DNA of 64,000 nt from Dehalococcoidia bacterium (GTDB lineage: Bacteria; Chloroflexota; Dehalococcoidia; Tepidiformales; Tepidiformaceae). Both the position numbers and the translations under genes were made by a program. Of this stretch, positions 1-8,819 are shown piece after piece; positions within the stretch are counted from its first letter, which is position 1, and each line of letters begins with the position of its first letter. The stretch spans positions 105,226-169,225 of the forward strand of contig JADYYG010000017.1 in assembly GCA_020853755.1 (NCBI GenBank). Direction: 5' to 3'. The notes beneath the pieces are model-generated. The model did not search any database and was not told where the DNA came from. It saw nothing but the letters and a program-made list of their open reading frames with translations.

Positions 1-2
1 TG

Positions 3-719
3 CCCCGCGTCGCCCTCTTCGACCCCTGTTACATGAGCGCCCTTCGCCCGGGCGATATCAACTTCGCCCGGCACGTCCTCGAAACGCTCGGCGACACCGT
101 GACCCTCCTCGACGGGCGGTGCTGCGGGCAGCCTGCGTTCAACAGCGGGTTCCGGGCTGAAGCGCGTGCGACCGGCCGCCAGTTGTTGAAGGCGGGCCAG
201 CCGTTCGAAACCGTCGTGGTTACCTCTGGTTCGTGCACAGCGATGGTGCGGCACTACCTGCCTCCGCTGTTCGAAGGCCGCCGGGCCGCCGGCGCAGCCA
301 GCATCGCCAGCCGGTTCGTTGACTTTGCCAGCTACGTCGCCGCGCACCCGAACCTCGGCAGGCTCTCGTTCCGGCTCGACGGTGTGGTGGCCTACCACGA
401 TTCCTGCCACACCCGCCGCGAACTGCACGCCAGCAGCGCGGTCCGTTCGCTCCTCAGCCGGATCGAAGGGCTCGAAGTGCGCTCCCTCGCCCACGAAGAG
501 GAGTGCTGCGGCTTCGGCGGCACGTTCTCGGCCAAGCTCCCCGAAATCTCGGTCGCGATGATGACGTCCAAGCTCGACGACGTGGCGGTGACCGGCGCGC
601 GCGTGCTCGTCTCGGCCGACTACTCGTGCCTGGCCCACCTCGAATCCGGCGCGCGCGGCATCGGCATCCAGCTCGAAGGCTGGTCGCTCGCCGAGCTGCT
701 CTCGAGGGCGCTTTCGTGA
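3..719 (+). CDS. lutA: LutA-like (Fe-S)-binding oxidoreductase subunit (CCG domains), 5'-truncated by window edge
   Basis: Frame is open to the window start (PRVALFDPCYM...); CCGQPAFNSG and ...EECCGFGGTFS cysteine-rich motifs; followed by lutB with a GTGA overlap. Confidence 0.85.
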   Translation, partial: PRVALFDPCYMSALRPGDINFARHVLETLGDTVTLLDGRCCGQPAFNSGFRAEARATGRQLLKAGQPFETVVVTSGSCTAMVRHYLPPLFEGRRAAGAASIASRFVDFASYVAAHPNLGRLSFRLDGVVAYHDSCHTRRELHASSAVRSLLSRIEGLEVRSLAHEEECCGFGGTFSAKLPEISVAMMTSKLDDVAVTGARVLVSADYSCLAHLESGARGIGIQLEGWSLAELLSRALS

Positions 720-2473
720 GGACCTACCACGAGCGCGCCAGCCGCGAAATGCGCCTCGAACGACCGTCAGCGACGGTGACGCCGATCATGCGCAAGCTCG
801 TCAACGATGCGCACGCGATGCTCGCCCGGGGGCCTCTGGATGCCCGCCAGCGGGCCGCGAACGCCCGCGCCTACGCCATCGACCACCTGGACGAACTGCA
901 CGAGCAGCTTCGCGCCCAGTTCGAACGGCGCGGCATTGGCTACCACCGTTGCGCCACCGCTGCCGGCGCCGCCGCGAAGGTCGCCGAACTGCTCGGCGAT
1001 GCGAAGCGCGTGGCGAAGTCGAAGACGATGGTGGGCGAAGAGGTCGGCCTCACGCACGCCCTTCGCGCGCGCGGCATGGAGGTCCTCGAAACCGATATCG
1101 GCGAGTACATCGTCGACATCGAGGGGCGCGGCCCGAGCCACATCACGGCCCCCGCGCTGCACCTCAATCGCACGCGCATCAAGGAGATGCTGGAGCGCAC
1201 CGGCATCGAACTCGAAGACGACGACCCGGTCCGCCTCAGCCGGGTGGTGCGCGACGCAGTTGGCGCGTTCTTCCAGGACTGCGACGCCGGCATCACCGGC
1301 GCGAACGCGGTCGTCGCCAGTTCGGGGCGGATCACCATCGTCGAGAACGAAGGGAACGTCTCGCTCGGAGCAAGCCACCCGAAGCTGCACATCGCCATCA
1401 CGGGCATCGAAAAGGTCGTCGCGGACGAAGCGGGCGCGCTGGCCATCCTCGAGGTCCTTGCGCCGAGCGCAACGGCGCAGCCGCTGACCTCGTTCACGCA
1501 CTTCCTCGCGGACCCGCTGCCGGGCCAGCAGCGCCACGTGGTCTTCGTCGACAACGGGCGGTCGCGCATCCTCCGCGACCCGCGCTACCGCGAGGTGCTG
1601 AAGTGCATCCGCTGCGGCGCCTGCATGAACGGCTGCCCGGTCTACCGCGCGGCCGGTGGCCTTTCGTACGGGTCGCCGTACATGGGGCCAATCGGTGCGG
1701 TGGTCTCGCCGCTGCTCTGGCCCGACGGGCGGTATGCGGACCTCCCGTTCGCCTCCAGCCTCTGCGGGCAATGTACCGAGGAATGCCCGGTCGGCATCCC
1801 CATCCACCGTATGCTGCTCGACCTCCGGGCCGATGCGGTCAAGGACCACCACGTGGCGGACGCGAAGGAGCGGCTCGCCTGGAAGGGCTTCGCCGCAGCA
1901 TTCGGCGGGGCCACGCGTGCGCGCGCCGCGACCGCACTGACGCGCATCGGGCTGCGCTCCTTCGGGCGGGCCATTCGCCCGCCGGGCCCCCTGCGCGATG
2001 ACCCGCGGCTGCTCCCAGACCCGTCGCTCGACCACAACCCCGAACTCCTCACGTCGGCCGCGGCCCGTCGCGATGTCATTCCCGAGGCAGCCATCGCCGA
2101 ACCGCCTCCGGCAGACCGCGCGGCGCTCTTCACCCAGCGGGCAGCCCAGCTCGGTGTGACGGTGGCGAGCAGCGCAGAACCGCGCGATGGCGACAGCCGG
2201 CTCCGGGCGACGGCGGCGATCGCCTCCACGGGGAGCGTGCTGCTCACCGGCGAAGCGGCCTCGCGCAGGCCAATCCTTGCCGCCAGCCGGGTCGTCGTCG
2301 AAGTCGACCGCACCACGATTGTGGCGTTCCCGCACAACCTGCAGGACTACCTCGGTGATGGCGACGCGCTCATCCTCACGGGCGCGAGCCGGACGGCGGA
2401 CGTCGAAAAGATCCTCGTGCGCGGCATCCACGGCGCGGAGGAGATGGTCGTTGTCCTCGGCGGCGAGGGTTAG
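716..2473 (+). CDS. lutB: LutB-like iron-sulfur/LUD-domain protein with C-terminal LutC-like segment
   Basis: LUD-type N-terminal region, ferredoxin motifs CIRCGACMNGCP and CGQCTEECPVGIP, C-terminal ...LILTGASRTADVEKILVRGIHGAEEMVVVLG resembling LutC; GTG start overlaps lutA stop. Confidence 0.85.
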   Translation: MRTYHERASREMRLERPSATVTPIMRKLVNDAHAMLARGPLDARQRAANARAYAIDHLDELHEQLRAQFERRGIGYHRCATAAGAAAKVAELLGDAKRVAKSKTMVGEEVGLTHALRARGMEVLETDIGEYIVDIEGRGPSHITAPALHLNRTRIKEMLERTGIELEDDDPVRLSRVVRDAVGAFFQDCDAGITGANAVVASSGRITIVENEGNVSLGASHPKLHIAITGIEKVVADEAGALAILEVLAPSATAQPLTSFTHFLADPLPGQQRHVVFVDNGRSRILRDPRYREVLKCIRCGACMNGCPVYRAAGGLSYGSPYMGPIGAVVSPLLWPDGRYADLPFASSLCGQCTEECPVGIPIHRMLLDLRADAVKDHHVADAKERLAWKGFAAAFGGATRARAATALTRIGLRSFGRAIRPPGPLRDDPRLLPDPSLDHNPELLTSAAARRDVIPEAAIAEPPPADRAALFTQRAAQLGVTVASSAEPRDGDSRLRATAAIASTGSVLLTGEAASRRPILAASRVVVEVDRTTIVAFPHNLQDYLGDGDALILTGASRTADVEKILVRGIHGAEEMVVVLGGEG

Positions 2474-3165
2474 CTCACCCGGAACGCCAGCGTCCCCAGC
2501 GGACCGAAGTCAGCAGCCACCTGGTCGCCGGGGGCCACGTCGAACGGATTGATGTAGGACCCGCCGATGATCCAGTCGCCCGCGAGCAGATGTTCGCCGT
2601 AGCGCCCGAGCGTCGCCGCCACGGAAGCGACGATTTCGCCGAGGTTATCGGGATAGCGGCCGGGCATCGGCGGCCCCGCGGGTTCGCCGTTCTTCGTGAC
2701 TGCCGGGAACCCCGCAGCCACGAGGCCGCCAGCGCTGGTAAGCGGCTGGCTCGAGCCAATCATCACCGCTTCGTGGAGGATGTCGTTGGCGAGGAGGGCG
2801 TCAAGGGGCGAGAGCGGCTTCGTCGCATCGACGAACTCGATCGCCGGGGCGACCGCGGAGATGGCGGCGCGCGCCTCGGCGGCGGTCGTCCCCGCCGCGA
2901 CATCGGCGCCGACGAGGATGGCCGTCTCAGCTTCGATGCGCGGTTTCGCGCCCGCCGGAGGAACGTACGGTTCGACTTCGCGGATGAGCCGGCGGCCGTT
3001 GAGCCACCCGGCAATAGGCCCGTCGAGGCCCAGGCGCTGGTAGGCAGCCGGGTCGTTCAGGCCAACCTTCCAGCCGAGCCGGGGCATTCCCCCGGCGATA
3101 GCTGCGCGGTAGGCGGCGAGTTGCTCGCGCATCCCCTTGTCGAGCAGGGTATCGGGTTCACTCAT
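2470..3165 (-). CDS. 2-keto-4-pentenoate hydratase / fumarylacetoacetate hydrolase family
   Basis: Protein MSEPDTLLDKGMREQLAAYRAAIAGG...GWKVGLND...AETAILVGADV typical of MhpD-type hydratases. Confidence 0.8.
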   Translation of the reverse strand: MSEPDTLLDKGMREQLAAYRAAIAGGMPRLGWKVGLNDPAAYQRLGLDGPIAGWLNGRRLIREVEPYVPPAGAKPRIEAETAILVGADVAAGTTAAEARAAISAVAPAIEFVDATKPLSPLDALLANDILHEAVMIGSSQPLTSAGGLVAAGFPAVTKNGEPAGPPMPGRYPDNLGEIVASVAATLGRYGEHLLAGDWIIGGSYINPFDVAPGDQVAADFGPLGTLAFRVS

Positions 3166-3287
3166 ACCGCCGGATTCTACGGCAGCTTGCGAAATCGTCC
3201 TTCACCCGTTGACAGATTGTCGGTAGTGGCAACCGGCGTTTCCTCCGACGATGAAGAGTGGCGCAAGCACGCGCCTGTGGAGGATGG

Positions 3288-4046
3288 ATGTTGAAATTGA
3301 AATCGCTCTTCGCGCTGACCCTTGCCGGCGCGCTCATCTTCGGCGCCTGTGGCGGCGATGATGACGATTCGGGCAGCAACAGCAACAAGAACGAGGCCAC
3401 CCAGGGACCGGCGGCCTCGGACGCGACGAAGGCCGACGCCTCGCAGCCGACGAAAGCAGCGAACGAACCCACGAAGGCGGCTGCTTTGCCCACAGCCGAG
3501 GACGCTGGCTCGATCTTCGACAAACTGACGACCGACGCCACGAAGAAGACTTACATGGCCGACTACGACATCGAAATGACCAACCAGGGCCAGGTCCAGA
3601 AGGGCACCGCGACCATCGCGAGCAAGCCGCCAAAGCAGGCGATGAAGATCAGCTTCAGCGCCGGCGACATCAAGGGCAGCTTCTCGTTCATCACCGACGG
3701 CAAGGACACCTACACCTGCAGCGACTTTGGCATCGGAGGAACCTGCACCAAGAGCGAGGGTGTGGACGACGCTCTGACGAAGGGCATCGACGTTCAGAAG
3801 GCGCTGAAAGAGGCGCGCTCCAACTCGGACATCAAGGAACTGGACAAGCGCACCATCGCCGGCCGGGCGTCTCGCTGCTTCGAAGCGAAGGACAAGACCG
3901 ACAACAGCGTGACGACGTTCTGCCTCGATGAAAAGGACAGCATCATGACCTACGCCGAACTGGCGGGGACATCGAAGCTGACCGCCACCAAGATCTCGAA
4001 CAACGTCGACGACAAGGCGTTCGACCTGCCGTTCCCGGTCAAGTAA
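3288..4046 (+). CDS. Putative lipoprotein (LppX/LprG-like size, function unknown)
   Basis: Signal peptide with lipobox LIFGAC followed by GGDDDDSGSN linker; SD gtggagg upstream of ATG 3288. Confidence 0.7.
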   Translation: MLKLKSLFALTLAGALIFGACGGDDDDSGSNSNKNEATQGPAASDATKADASQPTKAANEPTKAAALPTAEDAGSIFDKLTTDATKKTYMADYDIEMTNQGQVQKGTATIASKPPKQAMKISFSAGDIKGSFSFITDGKDTYTCSDFGIGGTCTKSEGVDDALTKGIDVQKALKEARSNSDIKELDKRTIAGRASRCFEAKDKTDNSVTTFCLDEKDSIMTYAELAGTSKLTATKISNNVDDKAFDLPFPVK

Positions 4047-4069
4047 GCGGACAGCCGGAACGAAACAAC

Positions 4070-4098
4070 GGGCCTGCCGGGAAATCCCTGGCAGGCCC
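4070..4098. terminator. Bidirectional terminator hairpin between convergent genes
   Basis: gggcctgccggg-aaat-ccc(t)ggcaggccc inverted repeat followed by gttt. Confidence 0.7.
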
Positions 4099-4120
4099 GT
4101 TTCCATTCGCCCCGGTCTGG

Positions 4121-5005
4121 TCAGGAGGCCGGCGGCTTCCGGAAGATACCCTCCTGGGCCACGCTGGCGATGCGTTCGCCGCTGCGGTTGTACATCCCGG
4201 CGAAGATGACCGCGCGGGCAGCATGGCCGGCCGGGCTCTCGCTCGTGTACAGGATCCAGTCATCGAACCGTGGCGGCCGGTGGAACCACATCGTGTGGTC
4301 GAGGCTGGCCGACGCGCCGCCGGGCATCCAGATGCCGTAGTGGTGGGCGACCGTGGCGATGAGGCCGCTATCGCTGAGGAAGACCATGGCGGCCGCGTGG
4401 AGAATGGGGTCCTCCGGGAGCGTGCCAGACATCCGGCCCCAGACCATGCGCATCGGCAGGCTGCCGCCTCCCTCTTTCGTCGGCTTGCTGGCCGCGCGCA
4501 GGTCAATCGGGTTGTTCCAGCGGCGGCTCATCCGCTTCGCCATCGGGTCGTCGGTGATCGCCATGCGAGGCATGGCGATGGACTTCCACCATTCCTCGCA
4601 CTGCTCGGGTTCCGGACCCTCCGGCATCGGCTCCTGGTGGGCGATGCCCTGTTCGCTGGCGACGAAGCTGACCGAGGCCTCGAAGATGGTGTGGCCCGCC
4701 TGGCGCGCCGTCACCCGCCTGGTGAGGAAGTTGCGGCCCTCGCGGATACGTTCGACGCCGTAGTCGATCGGCTCCTTCGGCTGGCCCGCGCGGAGGAAGT
4801 AGGCATGGAGCGAGTGGATATCGCCGAAGCTGGTGGTGCGGCCAGCGGCGACCACCGACTGGGCGAGGACGAGCCCGCCGAAGAGCCGCCCTTCCTGCTG
4901 GTCCACGTCGCCGCGGAAGTTGTCGTAGTCGGTAGGGCGGACGTTGACCTGCCGCACCCAGTCGTCATTGATCGCCTGTGGCGACGTTTCCGAAGGTTTT
5001 GTCAT
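4121..5005 (-). CDS. tesB: Acyl-CoA thioesterase II (TesB family)
   Basis: ...RLFGGLVLAQSVVAAGRT...HSLHAYFLRAGQP... and C-terminal SLDHTMWFHRPPRFDDWILY motifs of TesB double hotdog. Confidence 0.88.
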   Translation of the reverse strand: MTKPSETSPQAINDDWVRQVNVRPTDYDNFRGDVDQQEGRLFGGLVLAQSVVAAGRTTSFGDIHSLHAYFLRAGQPKEPIDYGVERIREGRNFLTRRVTARQAGHTIFEASVSFVASEQGIAHQEPMPEGPEPEQCEEWWKSIAMPRMAITDDPMAKRMSRRWNNPIDLRAASKPTKEGGGSLPMRMVWGRMSGTLPEDPILHAAAMVFLSDSGLIATVAHHYGIWMPGGASASLDHTMWFHRPPRFDDWILYTSESPAGHAARAVIFAGMYNRSGERIASVAQEGIFRKPPAS

Positions 5006-5067
5006 GACAGTCAACGGTACAAAGTCCGGCGGCCTGCGTCTCGGCGGCGCCGCTGCCGGGGGCGGGT

Positions 5068-5454
5068 TCAGGCCTCGAAGATGGCGAACGTGCCGAGCGC
5101 CTTCGCCACCAGCCGCTCGCCCAGCTTCACTTCGGATTCGAGGACGGCGACGCGGCGGCCCTTGTTGATGAGGCGCGTCTCACACTCGACGGTGCCTTCG
5201 CGGACCGTCGCCATGTAGACCATCTTCACTTCGATGGTCGCGCATGATTCGTCTTCCCTGAGGCGGGAGTAGAGCGCGGCCCCCATGCCGGTATCGGCCA
5301 TGGCGTAGAGCACGCCGCCATGCACCACACCGTGGGGGTTCATGTGGTCAGGGCCGACGGTGACCCGGGAGCGGCTGAAGCCGTCTCCGCGTTCGTAGAT
5401 ATCGAGGCCGATGAGCAACTGGTAGCCCATGGGCGGAGCAACTTCACGTGCCAT
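5068..5454 (-). CDS. PaaI-family hotdog thioesterase
   Basis: ...HMNPHGVVHGGVLYAMADTGMGAALYS... hotdog signature. Confidence 0.82.
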   Translation of the reverse strand: MAREVAPPMGYQLLIGLDIYERGDGFSRSRVTVGPDHMNPHGVVHGGVLYAMADTGMGAALYSRLREDESCATIEVKMVYMATVREGTVECETRLINKGRRVAVLESEVKLGERLVAKALGTFAIFEA

Positions 5455-5512
5455 AGTCGCGAATCCTACAGGCGCGCGAACTGCCCGTCATACCGGTGAT
5501 GCAGCCGCCGCC

Positions 5513-6109
5513 TCAGGGCGCGCCCGAGCGGAGGAACTGGTCGACTACTTCAGCGACGAATGCCTCGCTCAGCGGCTCGCGGCTGACAAGGCGGCGATAG
5601 AACACCGGCCCGGCAAGGACACCAATCGCTACGTCCACATCAAGGTCGCGGCGCAGTTCGCCTCGGGCCATCGCCCCGCGCAGGGCCTCGCGGCAGCGCT
5701 CCATGCGGACGACGAGGAACGCCTGGACGAGTTGGCGAAGCTCCGGGTCACGGTCGCCGGCGTCGATGAGCGGCGGCACCGCCGGCGCCCACTCAGATTG
5801 CGTGAGGCCACGGCTCAGCTGGTTCAGGATGCCGCAGAGCTGGCCGCGCAGTGTGGGGCCGTAGTCCTGCGCCGGCATTGAAGGAAGCATGCTCTCGAAG
5901 GCGTCGAAAACGAGCTGCGAGCGGCTCTTCCAGTGGCGATAGATGGTGGTCTTGGCTACTCCTGAGCGTTCGGCGATGCCTTCGATGGTGACGCCCGCGG
6001 CCCCCTGTTCGATGAGCAACGCGGCGGCAGCGCGGAGCACCGTGGCCCGCGATCGCGCGACACGCGGGTCAAGGCCGGGCTCGGTTGGAGCTGAAAGCGG
6101 GCCTGCCAT
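5513..6109 (-). CDS. TetR/AcrR family transcriptional regulator
   Basis: N-terminal HTH ...GVTIEGIAERSGVAKTTIYRHWKSRSQLV... Confidence 0.88.
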   Translation of the reverse strand: MAGPLSAPTEPGLDPRVARSRATVLRAAAALLIEQGAAGVTIEGIAERSGVAKTTIYRHWKSRSQLVFDAFESMLPSMPAQDYGPTLRGQLCGILNQLSRGLTQSEWAPAVPPLIDAGDRDPELRQLVQAFLVVRMERCREALRGAMARGELRRDLDVDVAIGVLAGPVFYRRLVSREPLSEAFVAEVVDQFLRSGAP

Positions 6110-6134
6110 GAAATTACCTCTCGACAGCTTACGC

Positions 6135-6151
6135 TACGCTACGGTATCGTA
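6135..6151. promoter_or_regulatory. Candidate TetR-type operator in the tetR/P450 divergent intergenic region
   Basis: TACGCTAC-G-GTATCGTA; half-sites match 7/8 as inverted repeat. Confidence 0.5.
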
Positions 6152-6186
6152 TCGCTTTCCACAAAACAGCCTATCCGGAGACCAGT

Positions 6187-7494
6187 TTGACTTCTGCCGC
6201 AACCGTAAACGAGATCGACCTCAACAGCCTGGGTGTGTTTGAGCGCGAGGAGGCGCACGACCACCTCCGCATCCTCCGCCGTGAACAACCGGTCCACTGG
6301 AACGAAGGGAACGACCGGACCAACGGGTTCTGGTCGATCACCCGCTACAACGACATCCTCCAGGTATCGCGCCACCCGGAGATCTTCATCTCCAGCCAGG
6401 GCATCGCCGGCCCGGGCCTGCGGCCGGAGTACATCCAGCAACTGCTGGCTGACCCCGCGACCGCGCCCCAGGTAGCGGCTGCCGGCCAGGGGAACGTCTC
6501 TATCATCACCATGGATCCGCCGCGCCATGTGAAGATGCGCCGCCTGGTGAACAAGGGGTTCACGCCGCGCGCTGTGAACGCGATGGAAGGGCAGATCCGC
6601 CAGATCACGAACGAGATCCTCGACGGCATCGCGAAGAAGGGCTCCTGCGACTTCGTCACCGAGGTCTCGTCGCAGCTCCCGCTGGCAGTCATCTGTGGCA
6701 TGTTCGGCCTCGAAAAGAAGGACTGGGCGCTCATGTTCGAACTGACGAACAGCGTCCTCGGATCGAGTGACCCCGAATACCAGACGTCGGTGCCGGAGGA
6801 ACAGCGCGGCTCGCCCGAAGCGGCCCGCCAGACGGCCATGATGGGCCGCATGCGCATGCTCCAGTACTTCGCCGAAGTGATGGAAGACCGCCGCCAGAAC
6901 CCGCGCGAAGGCGACCTCGTCTCCATCCTCCTCGAAGCGGAAGTGGACGGCGAGCGGCTTTCGCAGCAGGACATCCTCGCGTTCTGCTTCCTCCTCATCC
7001 TCGCTGGCAACGAAACCACCCGGAACGCCATCTCGGGCGGCCTCAAGGCCCTCTGCGAGAACCCGGATCAGAAGGCGAAGCTCCTCGCTGACATGACCCT
7101 CATCGATTCCGCGGTCGAAGAGATCTGCCGCTGGGTTTCGCCGCTCCATCACATGTCGCGCACCTGCGTGCAGGACACTGAAATCGGCGGCCAGCCGATC
7201 AAGGCCGGCGACAAGGTGCTCATGTGGTACCTCTCGGCCAACCGTGACGAGGAGATCTTCACCGACCCCTACACCTTCGACATCACCCGCACGCCGAACG
7301 ACCACCTGGCGTTCGGCATTGGCGAGCACTTCTGCCTCGGGGCCGGGTTCGCCCGGAAGGAACTGAAGGTGATGTTCCAGGAGTTGTTCCGCCGCTTCCC
7401 GGACATCGAACTCGACGGCCCGGGCGAGCGGCTGCGCTCGAACTTCATCAACGGCGTGAAGCACCTGCCGGTGAGGTTCACGCCGGAGGCCTGA
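6187..7494 (+). CDS. Cytochrome P450
   Basis: AGNETTRN I-helix, EEICR ExxR, heme loop FGIGEHFCLG; TTG start with upstream SD-like ccggag. Confidence 0.92.
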   Translation: MTSAATVNEIDLNSLGVFEREEAHDHLRILRREQPVHWNEGNDRTNGFWSITRYNDILQVSRHPEIFISSQGIAGPGLRPEYIQQLLADPATAPQVAAAGQGNVSIITMDPPRHVKMRRLVNKGFTPRAVNAMEGQIRQITNEILDGIAKKGSCDFVTEVSSQLPLAVICGMFGLEKKDWALMFELTNSVLGSSDPEYQTSVPEEQRGSPEAARQTAMMGRMRMLQYFAEVMEDRRQNPREGDLVSILLEAEVDGERLSQQDILAFCFLLILAGNETTRNAISGGLKALCENPDQKAKLLADMTLIDSAVEEICRWVSPLHHMSRTCVQDTEIGGQPIKAGDKVLMWYLSANRDEEIFTDPYTFDITRTPNDHLAFGIGEHFCLGAGFARKELKVMFQELFRRFPDIELDGPGERLRSNFINGVKHLPVRFTPEA

Positions 7495-7519
7495 CCCTCG
7501 TCCTTCGACGCACCTATCG

Positions 7520-7549
7520 CGCCCCGCGGTCCGCATGGACTGCGGGGCG
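7520..7549 (+). terminator. Terminator hairpin downstream of P450
   Basis: cgccccgcggtcc-gcat-ggactgcggggcg strong inverted repeat. Confidence 0.6.
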
Positions 7550-7597
7550 TTGCCTTCCCGGCGGCAGGTGTCGCGTTCGGTGCTATCGTCGCTGGCA

Positions 7598-8155
7598 GTG
7601 AAATGGCTCAGCATTGCCATCGCTGCCGCAGCGTTTGCGGCCTGCACGGGCGGCGCGTCACCGGCGCCCGCAGTCGGTACTGCCGGACCACCGACAGTTA
7701 CTCGGGCTGCGACGCGAACGCCTACGCCAGCGTTGCCCGCAGAGATCCACTGCGACTGGGCGACGGTCCGCAGCGTGACCGATGGCGACACCATCCGCGT
7801 GGACTTCGACGGAGGGCCGGCGAACCAGCCGGTGCGCTATATCGGCGTCGATGCGCCGGAAACAGTCGCGCCCGGCGTGCCCGTCCAGCCGTTCGGCCAG
7901 GAAGCATCACGCGAGAACATGCGGCTGCTGGCGGGCAGGCGGGTCTGCCTCGAACGGGACGTCTCCGAACACGACCGCTACAACCGTCTGCTTCGCTACG
8001 CCTGGCTCCCCGACGGCACGATGGTCAACGAGGCGCTCGTCCTCGCCGGGCTGGCGACGGTCGACACCTTCCCGCCGGACGTGAAGTACGTCGAGCGGTT
8101 CCTCGCCGCGCAGCACGCAGCGCGCGAAGCCGGCCGGGGCATGTGGGCGCCGTAA
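7598..8155 (+). CDS. Secreted/lipoprotein thermonuclease (SNase-like) domain protein
   Basis: Lipobox AFAAC; SNase core VRSVTDGDTIRVDFDGGPANQPVRYIGVDAPET...ENMRLLAGRRVCLERDVSEHDRYNRLLRYAW. Confidence 0.85.
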   Translation: MKWLSIAIAAAAFAACTGGASPAPAVGTAGPPTVTRAATRTPTPALPAEIHCDWATVRSVTDGDTIRVDFDGGPANQPVRYIGVDAPETVAPGVPVQPFGQEASRENMRLLAGRRVCLERDVSEHDRYNRLLRYAWLPDGTMVNEALVLAGLATVDTFPPDVKYVERFLAAQHAAREAGRGMWAP

Positions 8156-8164
8156 CGCCAGTGC

Positions 8165-8701
8165 TTAGTGCGCAGGTCCGGGAACGTCCGCGTGGAGTGA
8201 CTTGAGGACATGGTGCGTGGGCACCAGCACGCCAACTCCCGGCTCGATGCCTTCGAGCGCCCGCAGGACGGGCCCGACCAGTTCCCGCAGGTCTTCGCGG
8301 CCAACCTGGACGAGGACGTGGTGAGCGCCTTCGCGGAACCAGGCCGAGTGCGAATGGTCGAGCATGCCGTGGAGGAGCGGTTCGAGGCAGCCACGGCCGA
8401 GGGTAGCCAGGGCAGAGGCGGCGAGCCAGCGCACCCCCGGCACCTCATCCATCAGCGCCTGGACGAGCGCAGGCGTCGCCCGCTCATCGCGCACGATGGT
8501 GAGGGCCTTCGCGGCTTCCCAGCGGGCATGGCTGTTGCCGTGTTCGAGCCTCTCGATCAGCCCCGGCACGGCGGCGAACCCGGCGATGACCAGGGCGACG
8601 CGGGCATTGTGGCGCACCGTGCCTTCCTCGTTCCCCAGCTTCGCGAGCAGCTCGTCGATGCGTTCGGTGGCCTGTTCAGGGGTCTCCGTAACTGTCGTCA
8701 T
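8165..8701 (-). CDS. HEAT-repeat domain protein
   Basis: Repeating ~30-aa helical units (AVPGLIERLEHGNSHARWEAAKALTIV / ATPALVQALMDEVPGVRWLAASALATLG); SD aggaggt before ATG 8701. Confidence 0.75.
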   Translation of the reverse strand: MTTVTETPEQATERIDELLAKLGNEEGTVRHNARVALVIAGFAAVPGLIERLEHGNSHARWEAAKALTIVRDERATPALVQALMDEVPGVRWLAASALATLGRGCLEPLLHGMLDHSHSAWFREGAHHVLVQVGREDLRELVGPVLRALEGIEPGVGVLVPTHHVLKSLHADVPGPAH

Positions 8702-8819
8702 GGCAGCACCTCCTGTACCCACCTTACACCCGCCGGGAAGCGCTGAGCGGGCTTTCTCCAGGGGCCGGAAGCGGCAAGGTAAAGACGCCTCTGACGGCGG
8801 ACGAGTAGACTTCGCGGCT

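Noticed and set aside
767-2431. 554-aa minus-strand ORF
   Set aside because: Antisense shadow of lutB; composition Arg/Ala/Val-rich with no family motif; typical of high-GC coding regions
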